Assembly: GCA_907163375.1 (NCBI GenBank)
Contig: CAJQUW010000597.1
Span: 310,001-374,000 of the forward strand
Reading direction: 5' to 3'
Source of the DNA: Prostheceraeus crozeri
Taxonomy: Eukaryota > Platyhelminthes > Polycladida > Euryleptidae
Length of the DNA stretch: 64,000 bases
The notes under the pieces were generated by a model, which saw only the letters and a program-made list of their open reading frames with translations, did not search any database and was not told the origin of the DNA. The translations under genes were made by a program, and so were the position numbers. Shown here piece by piece: positions 44,914-55,803 of the stretch; within the stretch, counting starts at the first letter, position 1; each line of letters begins with the position of its first letter.

Positions 44914-45477
44914 ATGTATATCATGACAGTGTTGTTTTTTCTTTTGACATAAAGATGGGATTCCCACTCATTAGACAGAAGTAAAAGTTTTAATCATTTT
45001 GTAAGATGGGTAGGGTTAGAAATAAAGTTGATGATTGTAAAGTTAGAAATAAAGTTATAACCATATCACCGTTTGTAAGATAGGTGAAATGTAAATGAAG
45101 TTTGAATTTTCTAATAGGGAAACATTTGGCAACTGTCTCCCATAAAACTTTCTAACACTGTGAAAGTAAGTTACAAGACAATCTACACTGTGCAGTAAAA
45201 CCTTCTTAAACTTTCTAGTGCTGCTGTGAGTTCGGTCAGTCATAAAACGTCAATGATCAAACTTTCTAACTATACATCAACCTGTGTTGCAATAAAACTT
45301 TTGTACAACTTGATAAAGTTTCTGACTACACTAACTTTGCTTTTACAAACCATGATACAGTTTCTGACTAGACTTACGAATGCAACGTTGATGATCAAAC
45401 TTTCTAACTATACATCAATGTGTGCTGCAGTAAAACCTTTGTACGACACTGACAAGAGCTTGTTCACTAGCAAAGAG
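44914..45477. repeat. Repeat-rich spacer with 96-bp-type units
   Basis: Units at about 45245-45440 contain TGATCAAACTTTCTAACTATA and GCAGTAAAACCTTTGTAC, the reverse complement of the left array at 37566-37850, with shuffled order. No gene seen. Confidence 0.65.
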
Positions 45478-45628
45478 AGAAGTCTATGATGTGTTGCGTG
45501 TGGCGCATGAATGTCCTCCCTTCATTCCATTCATCATTTTTCTTCCCCTCTGCATTCCATATCCGTAGATATGTGGCGGGCTTGGGACCGCTTTAGCTGC
45601 ATTAGAAGGTTGGCCCTTAAGAGGGCTC
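45478..45628 (-). repeat. Internal inverted repeat, right copy
   Basis: Reverse complement of 37411-37559 with very few changes. The word TGTTGCGTGTGGCGCA in it also occurs alone at about 44038-44053, directly after the capsid region. Confidence 0.85.
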
Positions 45629-45709
45629 ATGAGGCGTTCCCGACGAAGGGTGATGAAAGAATGTGTTGCATGTATGGAAGTTGATCTCATGTTTTTAAAA
45701 GACTACCGT

Positions 45710-45985
45710 CTAACTTGGGCGGGACTGGCCGATCCTGCTGAGAGAGACTCTTAGTCTCTCTATGTCAGCGGTATCATCCTCCTCTACTACAACCCGACTG
45801 TCAGAGGGCGGTGTATAGCCCCACTCTGTTGAATCGCTCTCATCATCAAAAGCCGATGAACCAATTCGAGCAAGATTGTTATAAATCCTTTCTCACTCTT
45901 CAGCCCGCTGAAACTCTTCAAATAGATTTCTCGGCTTCAAGCGAGGCTTGTCAGGAGAGCTGACCAGAGTGTTGGGCGTCTGCAT
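45710..45985 (-). CDS. Short acidic gene region at the right inner edge
   Basis: A 276-bp region read inward from the right inverted repeat, starting MQTPNTLVSSPDKPRLKPRN and ending RLRVSLSRIGQSRPS, with an acidic middle (DDESDSTEW, VVEEDD). An acceptor-like CATTTCAG directly precedes its ATG and a TATA box lies at the inner repeat edge. It resembles 44485-44913 in style (proline-rich start, acidic middle) but not in sequence. It is not fully open. Confidence 0.45.
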
Positions 45986-46012
45986 GACTGAAATGAAATT
46001 AAATGAGAGTCA

Positions 46013-48071
46013 GCGGTTTATATACCCAGCGAGCACAAAGCCATGATTCAGACCTTCCTTATTTGGCCATGCTTTTAACTTGACAACAGCAGTTTTACCA
46101 TATATGGGCATCGGCAGTCACCGTGCTTTCTGTTACCAACTCCCAACACAAAGACGGATTCCCCTATGACGCGAAAAGGTTTGACGTCAATGCTTGCAGT
46201 AACCGCCCCATTTTTACCAAGTTACAATGACAAGCGATAGACGTTGCCAAGCCTGAGTTACTGAGGCTAGACGAAAAAAGGCCTGATAGCAAGCCAGCAA
46301 CCGTTTGGGTGTTAAGCTCTTGAATCCGTTACAGGCATTACTCAGAGGGGATCTTATCCCAGCTCCAAGGCCTCGACCCACAAATCCAACCTCGGGCGGA
46401 CAGAGCGTGCGTCATGTCACTGTGTTGGTATCCGGGCCCCGATTTTGACATGAAAACCGGTGGAGTTATTTACAAGAGGAAACTACCCAAGTCGTTGCTT
46501 TGATCAGCTTGATAGCAAGCCGTAGAGAGCTTGATTCACCAGCGTTTTGCAATGGAGATGTTTAGAGGCCACCCATGACAAGATAGCTAAGACTCAACCG
46601 ATTGGCGTTCAAAGTGCTACGTTGAGAACTGTGTCAAATGCCCAACATGAGACATGAGTTGCCCCAGCGGTTTCGGTCTAAACTATGACACACTCCCTTG
46701 CCACACTTATCACTACGGCATCGTCCGCCGTCCCGAAGGAACACCGTGTCAGTGGAATATTACAGCAAAACTCTCCGTGTCTTGCTCGCTTTCAGTGAAA
46801 AGCTGCTTAGTCCATGAGAAGGCTGGCTCACTAAAAATCCTTTCATTGACTTCAACAGGGTCGAATACCCCAGAAAACCTCCAAAACTAGTGAATTTAAA
46901 TTTTTCAACTTTTTAGCACTACTTATGAAATTTTATAAGTAGTCTATCACTTAGGGCAGGTCAATAGCAACCGAACCTATTTTGAATCAAGTCAAACGGA
47001 CTTGTAGAAGCAAAGTTACAAGCCTTTAAAGTTTTGGAGTCTTTTATGGCCTGGAGACGAAGGCCATCTCCTGGCGAACCTCTAAGTCTGACGCCTTAGC
47101 TGACTTCAGCAATGAAATTTTCTAAGTCGGTTTCTTACAGAAACCCGGAATTTGGAATGTCCAAAGCTATCATCGGAGCTCAGAGAGACGACCTACCTTT
47201 GACAATCGCTCTCCTCTAATTGAAAAGTCTCCGTCGGTTCCCGCTTATATAGTGTGTGGCGATCAGCTGATGACGTAATACCCATCATTCAAACACTAAA
47301 ACCCGTCTATCTCCGGTTCTAGTGCTCCGATTGAGCTGGAAATACACCATTTCCATATAGAATTTGACGCTGAATCCGAATCTGCCCTCCGTTTTCCCAT
47401 CCGATGCTTCGTTTTGGCTCTACAGCCCACAGCCATCACAAAAATTCTAACTCGTTTTTCGCCAATCTCCCAAAATCTTAAATGACGTCTCACATCTAAA
47501 CGAAGGCAGATATGAACAAGCCGTTTCTTTCAGTGAATTTTTCTAACTCTTAGCTTTCAAACGAGCTATGGCACGACAAACTCCGTCCACTGGAAGCCAA
47601 GATCGAAGCTAGGTCTCCCGAGGGGGGGGGGGCAGAACTTTTTTCTCCGATTGAGTTGGGAAGACGTTCCTAGACCCAAAATTGGCCAAAACGTCCGAAT
47701 TTGCACTCTATTTTCCCATCCGAGCACTCCTTCTGCCCAAAAAACGACTTTTCTCATCCCAAAACCTCCAAAACCTGACTTTTCCAACTCTGACAGTTTC
47801 CTGCCATTTTCCTCCCTAAACCCAAGAAAATGAGTCCAAACTGAGCTTTTCACTGCCTTTTTCTCACTCTAAGCTTTCAAATGAGCTATTGCACGACTTT
47901 CTACCATCTCTCACACCAAAGTTGGAAGTTTGGCAGGTGGGGGAACAGTTTTCTCCTCACGGACCCATTCCTCCCAGCACATCCTTGGCCATGTCCTTCA
48001 CCTTCCTTCCAGAGGGGGGGCTGAGTCATCATTTCACATTTTGTCCTTGCGCCTGCAATGGGGTTACTACT
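46013..48071 (-). repeat. Right terminal inverted repeat of the Polinton-like element
   Basis: About 2059 bp, reverse complement of 33975-36032. Its inner edge reads TATATAAACCGC on the minus strand, a TATA box pointing inward. It carries the mirrored promoter block (TGACGTAAT at 47271-47279, CAGCTG at 47264-47269, TATATAAG complement at 47244-47251) and donor (GT starting at 47196 on the minus strand). Confidence 0.93.
47196..47279 (-). promoter_or_regulatory. TIR promoter with splice donor (right copy)
   Basis: Mirror image of 34766-34850: CRE-like site, E-box, TATA box and CAAAG|GTAGGT. It would drive a leader transcript inward from the right end. Confidence 0.5.
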
Positions 48072-48077
48072 ACCATT

Positions 48078-49429
48078 GTTTCGAATCACATGAAATTCAC
48101 GGTACAACATATTTGGGGTCTAAGCTTTCTTATCTCGATGTTCAGTTACTACAACTGATTCATCTCCATGTTGCAAAAAGCAATTCAAGATTTAAAATCA
48201 CCAATTTCGGCAGTTTTTTTTTAAAGTTGAAATTTTACCGAACTTAATGATTTCAGTGAAAATTTTGAAAATGCGCTAAACTTTAGGTCACAAAATTGTA
48301 GATTGGGCGACTTAGTTTTACGAGGATCACATAAAAAAATCGGGAGACCGAATCGTCCCTCTCCGGTATGGATAATTATTAAGTCGTTGAAAATCTTATA
48401 ATTGTAACATTGTTGAGTTTATTTTGCTTACATCATGTTTCTGATAGCCTCCTTAAGTTAGAATAATCAGGTTTTGAAATGTCTTCTTGTTAGTTATTGA
48501 TCTTTAACAGCTCATTTGGGCAATATACCAGAACCATTACTAAGTGAAAAGGAATACAGCATTTAATGGTGTCCAACATTTAAAATAATGAGTAGTAATC
48601 AGTTGGAGTGATAAATCTTGGGTGATCATGCCGACTACGCTCTGCTGCACCCTTCTTTCTATTTCTTGCCACGGTGAGTGTCATTGCAAAGACATCTCTT
48701 TCCACTGTGATTTGTATGCTGTACTTACAAGTAATTCTTCTTTCTTCACTTGAGATCAACATGTTGGACAAAGAATTGTAGGAGATCAATAAATGATAGT
48801 TAGACAATTTCAAATTTGACTTTTCCAACTCGTTTCAAAGAAACCATTAATCAAGATGTCAAAGTATATATTCTAACATTTTAAACAGCTTTCGTAATAG
48901 TACTGTCTCGATTATACAGCTACGATGATTTCTTTGTAGATAAAATATAAAGTGCTGAGAGTTGATTACAACTAAGATATTGAAAATCGAACCATGCATT
49001 TCAACTGTACCATACAGTTGAAATACATTGAGCTCAATTTAGGATATTATACTTGCAATTAGATCTTTCGTTGTCTTATGCGTAATGTTATTCATTATGC
49101 AATTTTCCAGGAGGTAAGTAAAATATCGCTCTTTCAAGTCTACTACGATTTTTTTCGAAGTAAAATTCCTCGATGCGCTTCGTCTCCATGGTCAGTCTAA
49201 AGGCTCTTCACTTTTAGTGAATTTTACTTCGCAAAAAAAAATCAAAAATCGTCCTTAATTTAAGGGAGCTATATTTTTCCTGCCCCGTGGAAATCTACAC
49301 AATATTTGCAGTTAATTTGCTCTATCTTCGCATGCAGTCTACTGTACTATTTACTTGCGGTGTACAGGCTACAAAGAAACTTACTACGATATGCAGTAAG
49401 AAATAAGCATAGTGCTTATGGAAAGTAGT
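48078..49429. other. Interior of the outer hAT, right of the Polinton
   Basis: No transposase or other gene is recognised. An inverted pair, ACGATTTTTTTCGAAGTAAA at 49145 and its partner TTTACTTCGCAAAAAAAAAT near 49223-49242, flanks about 50 bp. Confidence 0.45.
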
Positions 49430-50460
49430 CGCAAGAGTGTGGGAGTCTGGGAAGATGTCCAAATGTTGGACATTGGCAGATGGCTCGACTGGGGAGCTGA
49501 AGTTTGCAAGCTCTCATGGAACGATTGGTGGAACATGGGCTACTGGCAGTGAAGCGGAACCATCAATGGACATAATGATGTGTTCCATGCCCCTGCTAAT
49601 CTGACACGTTGAGGAATCCGGACCGACCCACAATGTTATCTGTGTGACATGCCAATCCTCGTCGTGCCCTCTCTGGCTATCATGTGGCACTATAGAGAGC
49701 ATGCTACACGCACCGGTGCGGCTTGGTCCTGTTAGCGATTGTGGAAGCAGTCTCTCTCCCCCCACCACGTTTGTGAAGTTAGCGGAACCACTCAAAGGAA
49801 TCACTACTATCTTCAAATTTGAATTTTTCTATAGCGACTGCGAATTTGTGGAATCTGATCAGGGGCTGAAATTGATAAAGTAGAAGTTTTTTCGAACAGG
49901 ATCTCGATGTACTAAATAATGATTCCGCTCGGCGGTTCCGCCAACTTTACAAAAGTCTCCCCTACAGGCAAGTAACAACGGGAATTGACTTTGTGTACCG
50001 AGTGGTCAAACAAAGAGACGAAAGACTCATCGTGTGATCTGTACCTCAGAAGTAGGAAGTGATCGGAAGTGAGCCACTTGAGTGGATAGACAGCTGCCAG
50101 ATGAATTATCCCTATCTGACCAACGACCTCATCTAGTGTTGATCGACGCGATAGGGAAGAAAATGATTATGGGCGAACTAACTGTTCCCTGGGAAGGGAG
50201 TGTTAAGGATTCCCTTGAAGAGAAAACTGCGAAATATAAAGAACTGGCCAAAGGGATTCAGAAGCAAGGGTGGAAATATGAGTTCATGCCTTCTGAGATT
50301 GGGATGCCGCTATTTCGTTGCTCCATCGGTGAAGAAATTTCTTGTTAAAACGGGTGTTTGAGTCTAAACACCACCATGAAGAAGTTGAGTGCAAAGGTGG
50401 AAGAAGGTAGGACCTGGGCGCAACGAGCTGCTGCGGACCGACCATCTTGACAGATACTTA
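49430..50460 (+). mobile_element. Non-LTR retroelement 3' fragment with ELTVPWE domain
   Basis: The plus strand reads CPLWLSCGTIESMLHAPVRL near 49670, then, in an open 88-codon frame at 50082-50348, QRPHLVLIDAIGKKMIMGEL followed by TVPWEGSV, EEKTAKYKELAKGI and GWKYEFMPSEIGMP. A last piece near 50377-50450 reads KKLSAKVEEGRTWAQRAAAD. I recall the order C-P-L-C...G-T-L-E-H, then R-P-D-x-V-L...E-L-T-V-P-W-E, then G-W...P-V-E-V-G from the region downstream of reverse transcriptase in a widespread animal non-LTR group. The E-L-T-V-P segment looks like a restriction-endonuclease-type core. Stops and frameshifts separate the pieces, and no palm domain is present. Confidence 0.6.
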
Positions 50461-51089
50461 ACTTAGTGGGCCGAAATCTCAGTGACGGCTGGCGCCAATG
50501 TGTCAGGTTTTCTTGTGTACAGCATTTTCTGTTTCACATAATTCAAAAATTTCGTTTATCAAGCGATTCTTTTTATAGCAGATTTCCAACACTCAGTAAT
50601 TGATTACTACTGGGTTGATTACTCAGTACTCAGTCACTCATAAGTCATGTATTTTATCTTTACTTCCTTTAGGAATTATCTATTAATTTGTCACGATTTC
50701 ATATAAGTTCATTTTCAATTGTCATCGCATTACATGGTTTCTTGACACACCTTGCGAATTTTCTCCAAGTTTTGCGCTAAGAATTGTATATTCTGATTCA
50801 TGTGATCAGCATGTAAGATTAAGTTTAGATTATTGTCCATTTCTATACATATAAAAAGAATTCTGTGGTTATGTACATCAAAATATATTGTTTCAACTAA
50901 TTTTCTGCAATAACTACCTTCTTAATACATTGGTATGATGGTCTACATTATTTCATTATGGTTCAAATTTTACCTAAAATGAAATGATGAATTTCCCTTT
51001 AACGTCTAAAAGGTGTTTATTAGAATAAAAGCATGGAATTAGCTTTGAATATAAAAAAGGCTATTTAGAATTAAGGAGGACATTATCGA
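50461..51089. other. Interior of the outer hAT, AT-rich
   Basis: No gene recognised. Confidence 0.4.
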
Positions 51090-51185
51090 GAAATGAGCGA
51101 GCGAGCGGCATTTTTCGATGATTTTGAGCGGTGAGCGAGCGAAAGGATGATTTTGTGGAAATGAAGGATGAGCGAGCGAAAGCGG
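51090..51185 (+). repeat. Right subterminal GAGCGAGCG repeats of the outer hAT
   Basis: GAGCGAGCG-type words occur about six times before the right inverted end, mirroring the left cluster in position but keeping the same strand orientation. Confidence 0.7.
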
Positions 51186-51218
51186 AATTTCGATCCGCTC
51201 AAAAACACTGCCAATGTC

Positions 51219-51997
51219 TGTATGTTCTAAGTGCACTGGAATCTTTGCGTCACCAGTCTTCATGAAACCGGGGGAAATGTTGGATATTCGAGTGTTTCGA
51301 CTTTTCTGGCTGACATTCTCTTCTGTGCATGGCCATTGCTTCAAACATGAAATACTGTGACCGAATGAAACTGACAGAAGAAGTTGGTGATGCGATTATT
51401 CAACACAGCGAAGAATGATTCTATACAATCCTCTCATAAACTCATCCGGAGCTCATTTAGCAATGGTGACCGAATAAGTCCGATCACTTGCAGAGTAAAT
51501 GGACTTGTTGTTTATATCTCGATGCTGCCCCACCTCATCTTATAAGCACAGTTGATCTTTGTATAGCCTAACTTGCATAAACTCAATAACATTGCATGCA
51601 GGGTAATCTGTATCTAAAGACAATTTAATCTCCTTGGATTTCCAATCTATTTTAAATGATAACTGATGGCATTCATGATTCCATCCATCAACAATAGAGC
51701 TTACTTTTTTCTTAGCTACTTTTCTTCACCAAACATAGCTCATCATTCATGATCTCTCTTGTCAGGTCAATTCTATTTTTGCTACTGGTGAAGATGTTTC
51801 CAGCATGACATCGCAGATCTTTGCGTTTTAACCAGTGCATTTAAAAAGTGATTCTTACAAGGACAATCTACTGGGAACATGTACAATGTGTGTATTATAT
51901 GTATTGAGATATCATTGCAGTTCTTCGCACTAGTGCCAAGATCTCAACATCATGCATGAAATACAATGCCACTCAGGTTGTCGTGTTTTAGGGCATT
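51219..51997. other. Non-coding spacer
   Basis: Between two hAT insertions; no gene recognised. Confidence 0.45.
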
Positions 51998-52005
51998 TTC
52001 TACAT

Positions 52006-53275
52006 CAGTGGTGGGCAACGTGTGGCCCGCCACCGCTTCTAACATCTAAAGTAGCCCGTTGACATTATTTGATTCGGCGATGTGAAAATGACTCACTCCT
52101 ATCTCGACCTTTGAGAGATGCTTCTAAGGGTGAGGGATCCTCTTTAGAATTTTCAAAACCATAAATTAACAACTAATTGAACAATATGATCGCACAAAAA
52201 TTCATATTCGAATGATCCAACCATGCTTCTTTCGTAATGAATATAAATAAATAAATGAACCTTGTTTATACTCGGAAGCACATTAGGCACGGAGCCTTTC
52301 TTCCATGTGGCCGAGTTGTCATTTACCCCACTCTCATTCTTTTTCGTGCTGAGTGTTTAGCAAGAATGCAGAGTGTACCTATTTTAAAAGTCTTATGTTT
52401 GACCCAACCAAGATTTGAACCAAGGTCTCCCGGACGCAGAGCGAACACTCTACCACAAGGCCACAGCGCCGGTGGTATAATCCTCGCATAAGCGCAAAAT
52501 AGCCATCACTTGTGCGAGTCTATGCGAAGTCGCATTGTGTTCGATGTCTTATTGAGCATGCGTCACTACGTAATAAACCACGCTTCAATGATCCTGTAAA
52601 TAGGCTATATTAGGGTCTAAGTAGACCTAGTCTGCGTATGAAGGAATACAACCACATGATTTTGACAGGCCAACATTTTTTCAAACATTCTTTCTGAATT
52701 TCATTTGTATACTACTACATTAATATATATTTCGTACACTCGAATGGCATCAACAGGCGACTCGCGTTGATGCCGCGAATGACATTAACGAGCTCGTGCA
52801 CGGTTTTTGAAAGCCGTTTCTGCTTTTGTGACATGTGTATACGTAGGTAGGCCTACATGTAGCATGATTAATTGTAACACAATCAATTCTATTTTACACG
52901 GCTTTCAGGCGGATAATTGCACTGCACTTACCGCAAAAACCGATGTATTTCGATGAAACAAGGTAATGTCGGTCATATCACAAAAAAGTCAAGTGTCCGT
53001 TTAATTACACCAAAGAAAAGCTTCCATGATTTGTTATAGGCCGATTCACTCTTCATTACTCGCAGGAATTATTAAACAAATTAGTTGCGCACAATACTGC
53101 TGTATACATTTACATGTGGAGTTAGTTATGTTGTGTAAGACGACAACTATACATGCACGGACACGGTGCAGGAGCCGGAATAAATGAAATTTAAACCTCC
53201 TCGATACCTTATAAAATCGGTGACCCGCGGGCCACTCCTTGTGGCCCACTGCCCCAACTTGGTTGCCCACCACTG
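52006..53275. mobile_element. hAT element with CAGTGGTGGGCAAC ends
   Basis: 1270 bp with ends CAGTGGTGGGCAACGTGTGG and a right end whose complement starts CAGTGGTGGGCAACCAAGTT, flanked by the exact 8-bp duplication TTCTACAT (51998-52005 and 53276-53283). No transposase seen. A SINE lies inside it, so the hAT is older than that SINE insertion. Confidence 0.93.
52240..52474 (-). mobile_element. tRNA-derived SINE, family 2
   Basis: On the minus strand it starts GCGCTGTGGCCTTGTGGTAG, with A box TGGTAGAGTGTTCGC and a B box altered to GGTTCAAATC. It continues with a body shared with 63471-63690 and ends TATAAACAAGGTTCATTTAT followed by an (ATTT)n tail. It is nested in the hAT at 52006-53275. Confidence 0.85.
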
Positions 53276-53283
53276 TTCTACAT

Positions 53284-55094
53284 GATAACTAGGTAACCAA
53301 TTGGCTACCTTGCCCGTCATCGTGGCTACAGTGTCCTGTGGGAAATGGAAAAATGGGTAACCACACTATTTATACAATATAGATTTAAGCCAACCGATTT
53401 CAAGAGAAATTAAAGCATTTTAAAACATATGTCGGTAACAGACACACTGATTTCCTGCTGCTGCCGTACAGCACGAATTTTGCCTACCATCATCAAAAAG
53501 TTTGCTTTTTTTCTGCTACTTAGTTTTTCATCAAACATTCACGTTTTTTTTATATGAGTGAACTTCTTCATGTGCTTGAATATTGAAATTGATCTACCGA
53601 TTTACATCGCAGTTATTGGCTAGACTAGTATTTTGCCCTGCAAAATTGTATAATTAGGTACCAGACTTTGTCCGCACAAAACGTGGATGAAATTTACACG
53701 TTCATCGTCAGTCGATATTGAGACAGAGGATCTTAGATTGCGTTTGTCAATCAAAAGAATTAGATCAAAACAAACTTCGTGTTCGAAAATTTATGTTTCT
53801 GATAACTTTGGATCTAAACGCAGTAAGCAGCAACTCCTGATTCTTTCCAGCTACAAGCATAAAACTTAAAGTAACTATAGTTAGTACCTCTTTCATATAA
53901 TGAGAAAAGAGCACCAGGTCATAATTGGTTTATCCATTTCCTGGCCCGGGACCTGTTGTGATTTTCCACGACCCTAAAAGAAAGAGGCCGGTCTGGACCT
54001 ATAGCTACTCTGATCCAAAATGAATTTTGCTCCATTTTCTGTCGATACATCAGTCTTGTCTCTTAGGACTGCGTCAAACTATCAACATGCTTTGTTTTCC
54101 TCATGAATATTTCAAAAAGATTTTTTGTTGTTAATCGATGAATTTTGCTATAAAGTGATTAAATTCCCATTGCCTCAACAGCCATGCATACAATCCCGTT
54201 GATCCGCAGTCATAAATAACATTTTTCAACTTTCATCGTCATTTGCTTTCTTTTTGTTGTCATCGAGACTGAATCTGTGTCATACGCCATCTGTAAAGCT
54301 ATTAACTATGCAGTTATTTTGAGTGGAATTGATTCTATTTGTCCATTAAGTTATAATCCTTCCCACTGTCGACAAGTATTTCACTTGCTCACACTGTACT
54401 TCCGCAAGGAGGTTGCCTCTGGCTGAATTTCTATTCTCCTTCTCCATCTCATAAACCTCCAGCTTCTTATGCATTATTGTCTTATCCAACGCATACAATA
54501 CGCGGAATATTACATCCAATGCATTGTTACTGAACAACTTGAATCGTTGTCAAAATTATTCTAACAGCGATCGTTAGAGAACGAGATTGGCTTAAGTTTC
54601 TCTTACAATACAAATTTCCAATACCTGTCTGACCTACGCTCTGTAATCTTGACGTTTGATCATCTTGCACAATCCCTGAGTAAATGGAAAAATATCAGCA
54701 TGGGAAAATTTGAAATAATCTGCCAATCTATTCGATGGACACTATTGTTGCTAAAATAATCCTTTAGTGTGTGTCATTCTCTTGTGTGGGTTCCTCTAAT
54801 CAAACGTACACCACGCACATTAATCAGCCGCATACCGTCTGGACAACTTAGTAACGGCTTTTATAAAGCGCTCTCTAAGCAGTGACAGAAAACGATTAGT
54901 ATGCGCTAACCTCATCTGATGTGTTGATCTAGTCAACAGTGAAAGAAGCTGTGCGGTATTTCTCATGATTTATCTCGTGCAGTGCATTTTCATGAATTAC
55001 TTCTAATCACGATTGTAATACTGCAGCAAAAGCAAATATTGGTGTCATTTCCGTCTATTTGGAATTTAATCGGTTCTTTTTTTGTACATTAATC
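53284..55094. other. Upstream region of the split host gene
   Basis: No gene recognised; the promoter of the gene starting at 55095 may lie here, but no core motif stands out. Confidence 0.35.
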
Positions 55095-55235
55095 ATGGAA
55101 GTGGTTGGAGTGCGTTTTAAATGTCAGTCAGTGGAATCTAATGAGAACTCCGGTGCTTCTGATAATACTTTGTCAAACACTGAAATTGAGAACATGTCTG
55201 ATCTTCGAGCTCCTGCGCGTAGGACCAACCATGAG
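55095..55235 (+). CDS. Candidate first coding exon of a host gene
   Basis: ATG at 55095 opens MEVVGVRFKCQSVESNENSG, continuing ASDNTLSNTEIENMSDLRAP and ARRTNHE. The exon ends in a strong donor, GAG|GTAAGATG, in phase 0. It is Ser/Asn/Glu-rich and probably disordered. No family recognised. The phase fits direct or indirect joining to the exon at 62443. Confidence 0.45.
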
Positions 55236-55744
55236 GTAAGATGAATATGGGTGATTCTGCAAAGTTTGAATTTACTTCTAATTTAGGTCTATTAGTCAAG
55301 GTTGAAAAATTTTCTTCCTGTTTCCAAAGTGCGATATTTCGAAGTCTGGCTGTGTTCAGTTTTGAATATTTTTTAAAGGATTTTAAAATGCGATAGGAAA
55401 TACAAAAGTTCTGTGACGCTCATATATAATTGATAATCATGAGTATGTACCTATCTATTGAGATGCCAATCTTCATCAGGTATCACGAAAACGAATGATT
55501 CGCTGGGGAAGAGAAGCAAGGTGTTTCTAATATATTATTATTCAAAAAAGAAATCTGAATCATCAATGAATTGTTAACCATCAAATAATTCTGATTTAAT
55601 CGTTTTGAAGCTCACGTCAAGATTTTGAATATCTAAAATGAAGATCAAAATGATAGGAATCAATAACATAAATTTTAAATCTGTTTTTGTATTCATGAAA
55701 TTGACATGTGAATGTCACACGAAGAATATTAATGTCTTAACCAG

Positions 55745-55803
55745 AGTGGAAAGCGGATCGGAGTCTTCGGCCCAGGCCCTGCTCGCGGCCCGTCTTTCTT
55801 GAG
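55745..55803 (+). CDS. Candidate small internal exon
   Basis: A GC-rich island (TCTTCGGCCCAGGCCCTGCT) in AT-rich DNA follows TTAACCAG and ends TTGAG|GTTAGT. Using the AGAG acceptor two bases further gives 57 nt and keeps phase 0 between the flanking exons; using CAG gives 59 nt and a different phase. Either reading is arginine/proline-rich. Composition and splice sites support an exon, but I cannot confirm it. Confidence 0.35.

Larger units (their letters stand above)
33975..48071. mobile_element. Polinton/adintovirus-like element (fossil, broken)
   Basis: This 14,097-bp element starts AGTAGTAACCCC and ends GGGGTTACTACT. It is flanked by the exact 6-bp duplication ACCATT (33969-33974 and 48072-48077) and has terminal inverted repeats of about 2058 bp; 5'-AG ends with 6-bp duplications are hallmarks of Polintons/Mavericks. 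Parts: two inverted repeats, a coiled-coil gene, UBA-like/RING region, small membrane protein, basic core-like protein, packaging ATPase, a conserved unknown, DDE integrase with chromodomain, capsid region and short acidic genes. No DNA polymerase B or protease was recognised, unlike classical Polintons. It is broken, with very roughly five to eight breaks over several genes. Inverted repeats about 98% alike by eye point to a moderately recent insertion. Confidence 0.93.
33193..51210. mobile_element. Outer hAT transposon, split by a Polinton-like element
   Basis: Perfect 15-bp inverted ends CAGTGTTTTTGAGCG (33193) and CGCTCAAAAACACTG (ending 51210) are flanked by the exact 8-bp duplication CCAATGTC (33185-33192 and 51211-51218). 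Both subterminal regions carry GAGCGAGCG repeats (33200-33340 and 51090-51180). Removing the 14.1-kb inner element and one copy of its 6-bp duplication leaves about 3.9 kb, a normal hAT size. No transposase was recognised in the remainder, which also holds a retroelement fragment at about 49430-50460, so the hAT is non-autonomous or badly decayed. Confidence 0.93.

Noticed and set aside
33975-48071. Hidden DNA polymerase B or protease gene
   Set aside because: I read all large frames between the repeats and saw no YxDTDS-type polymerase motif or adenovirus-type protease pattern.
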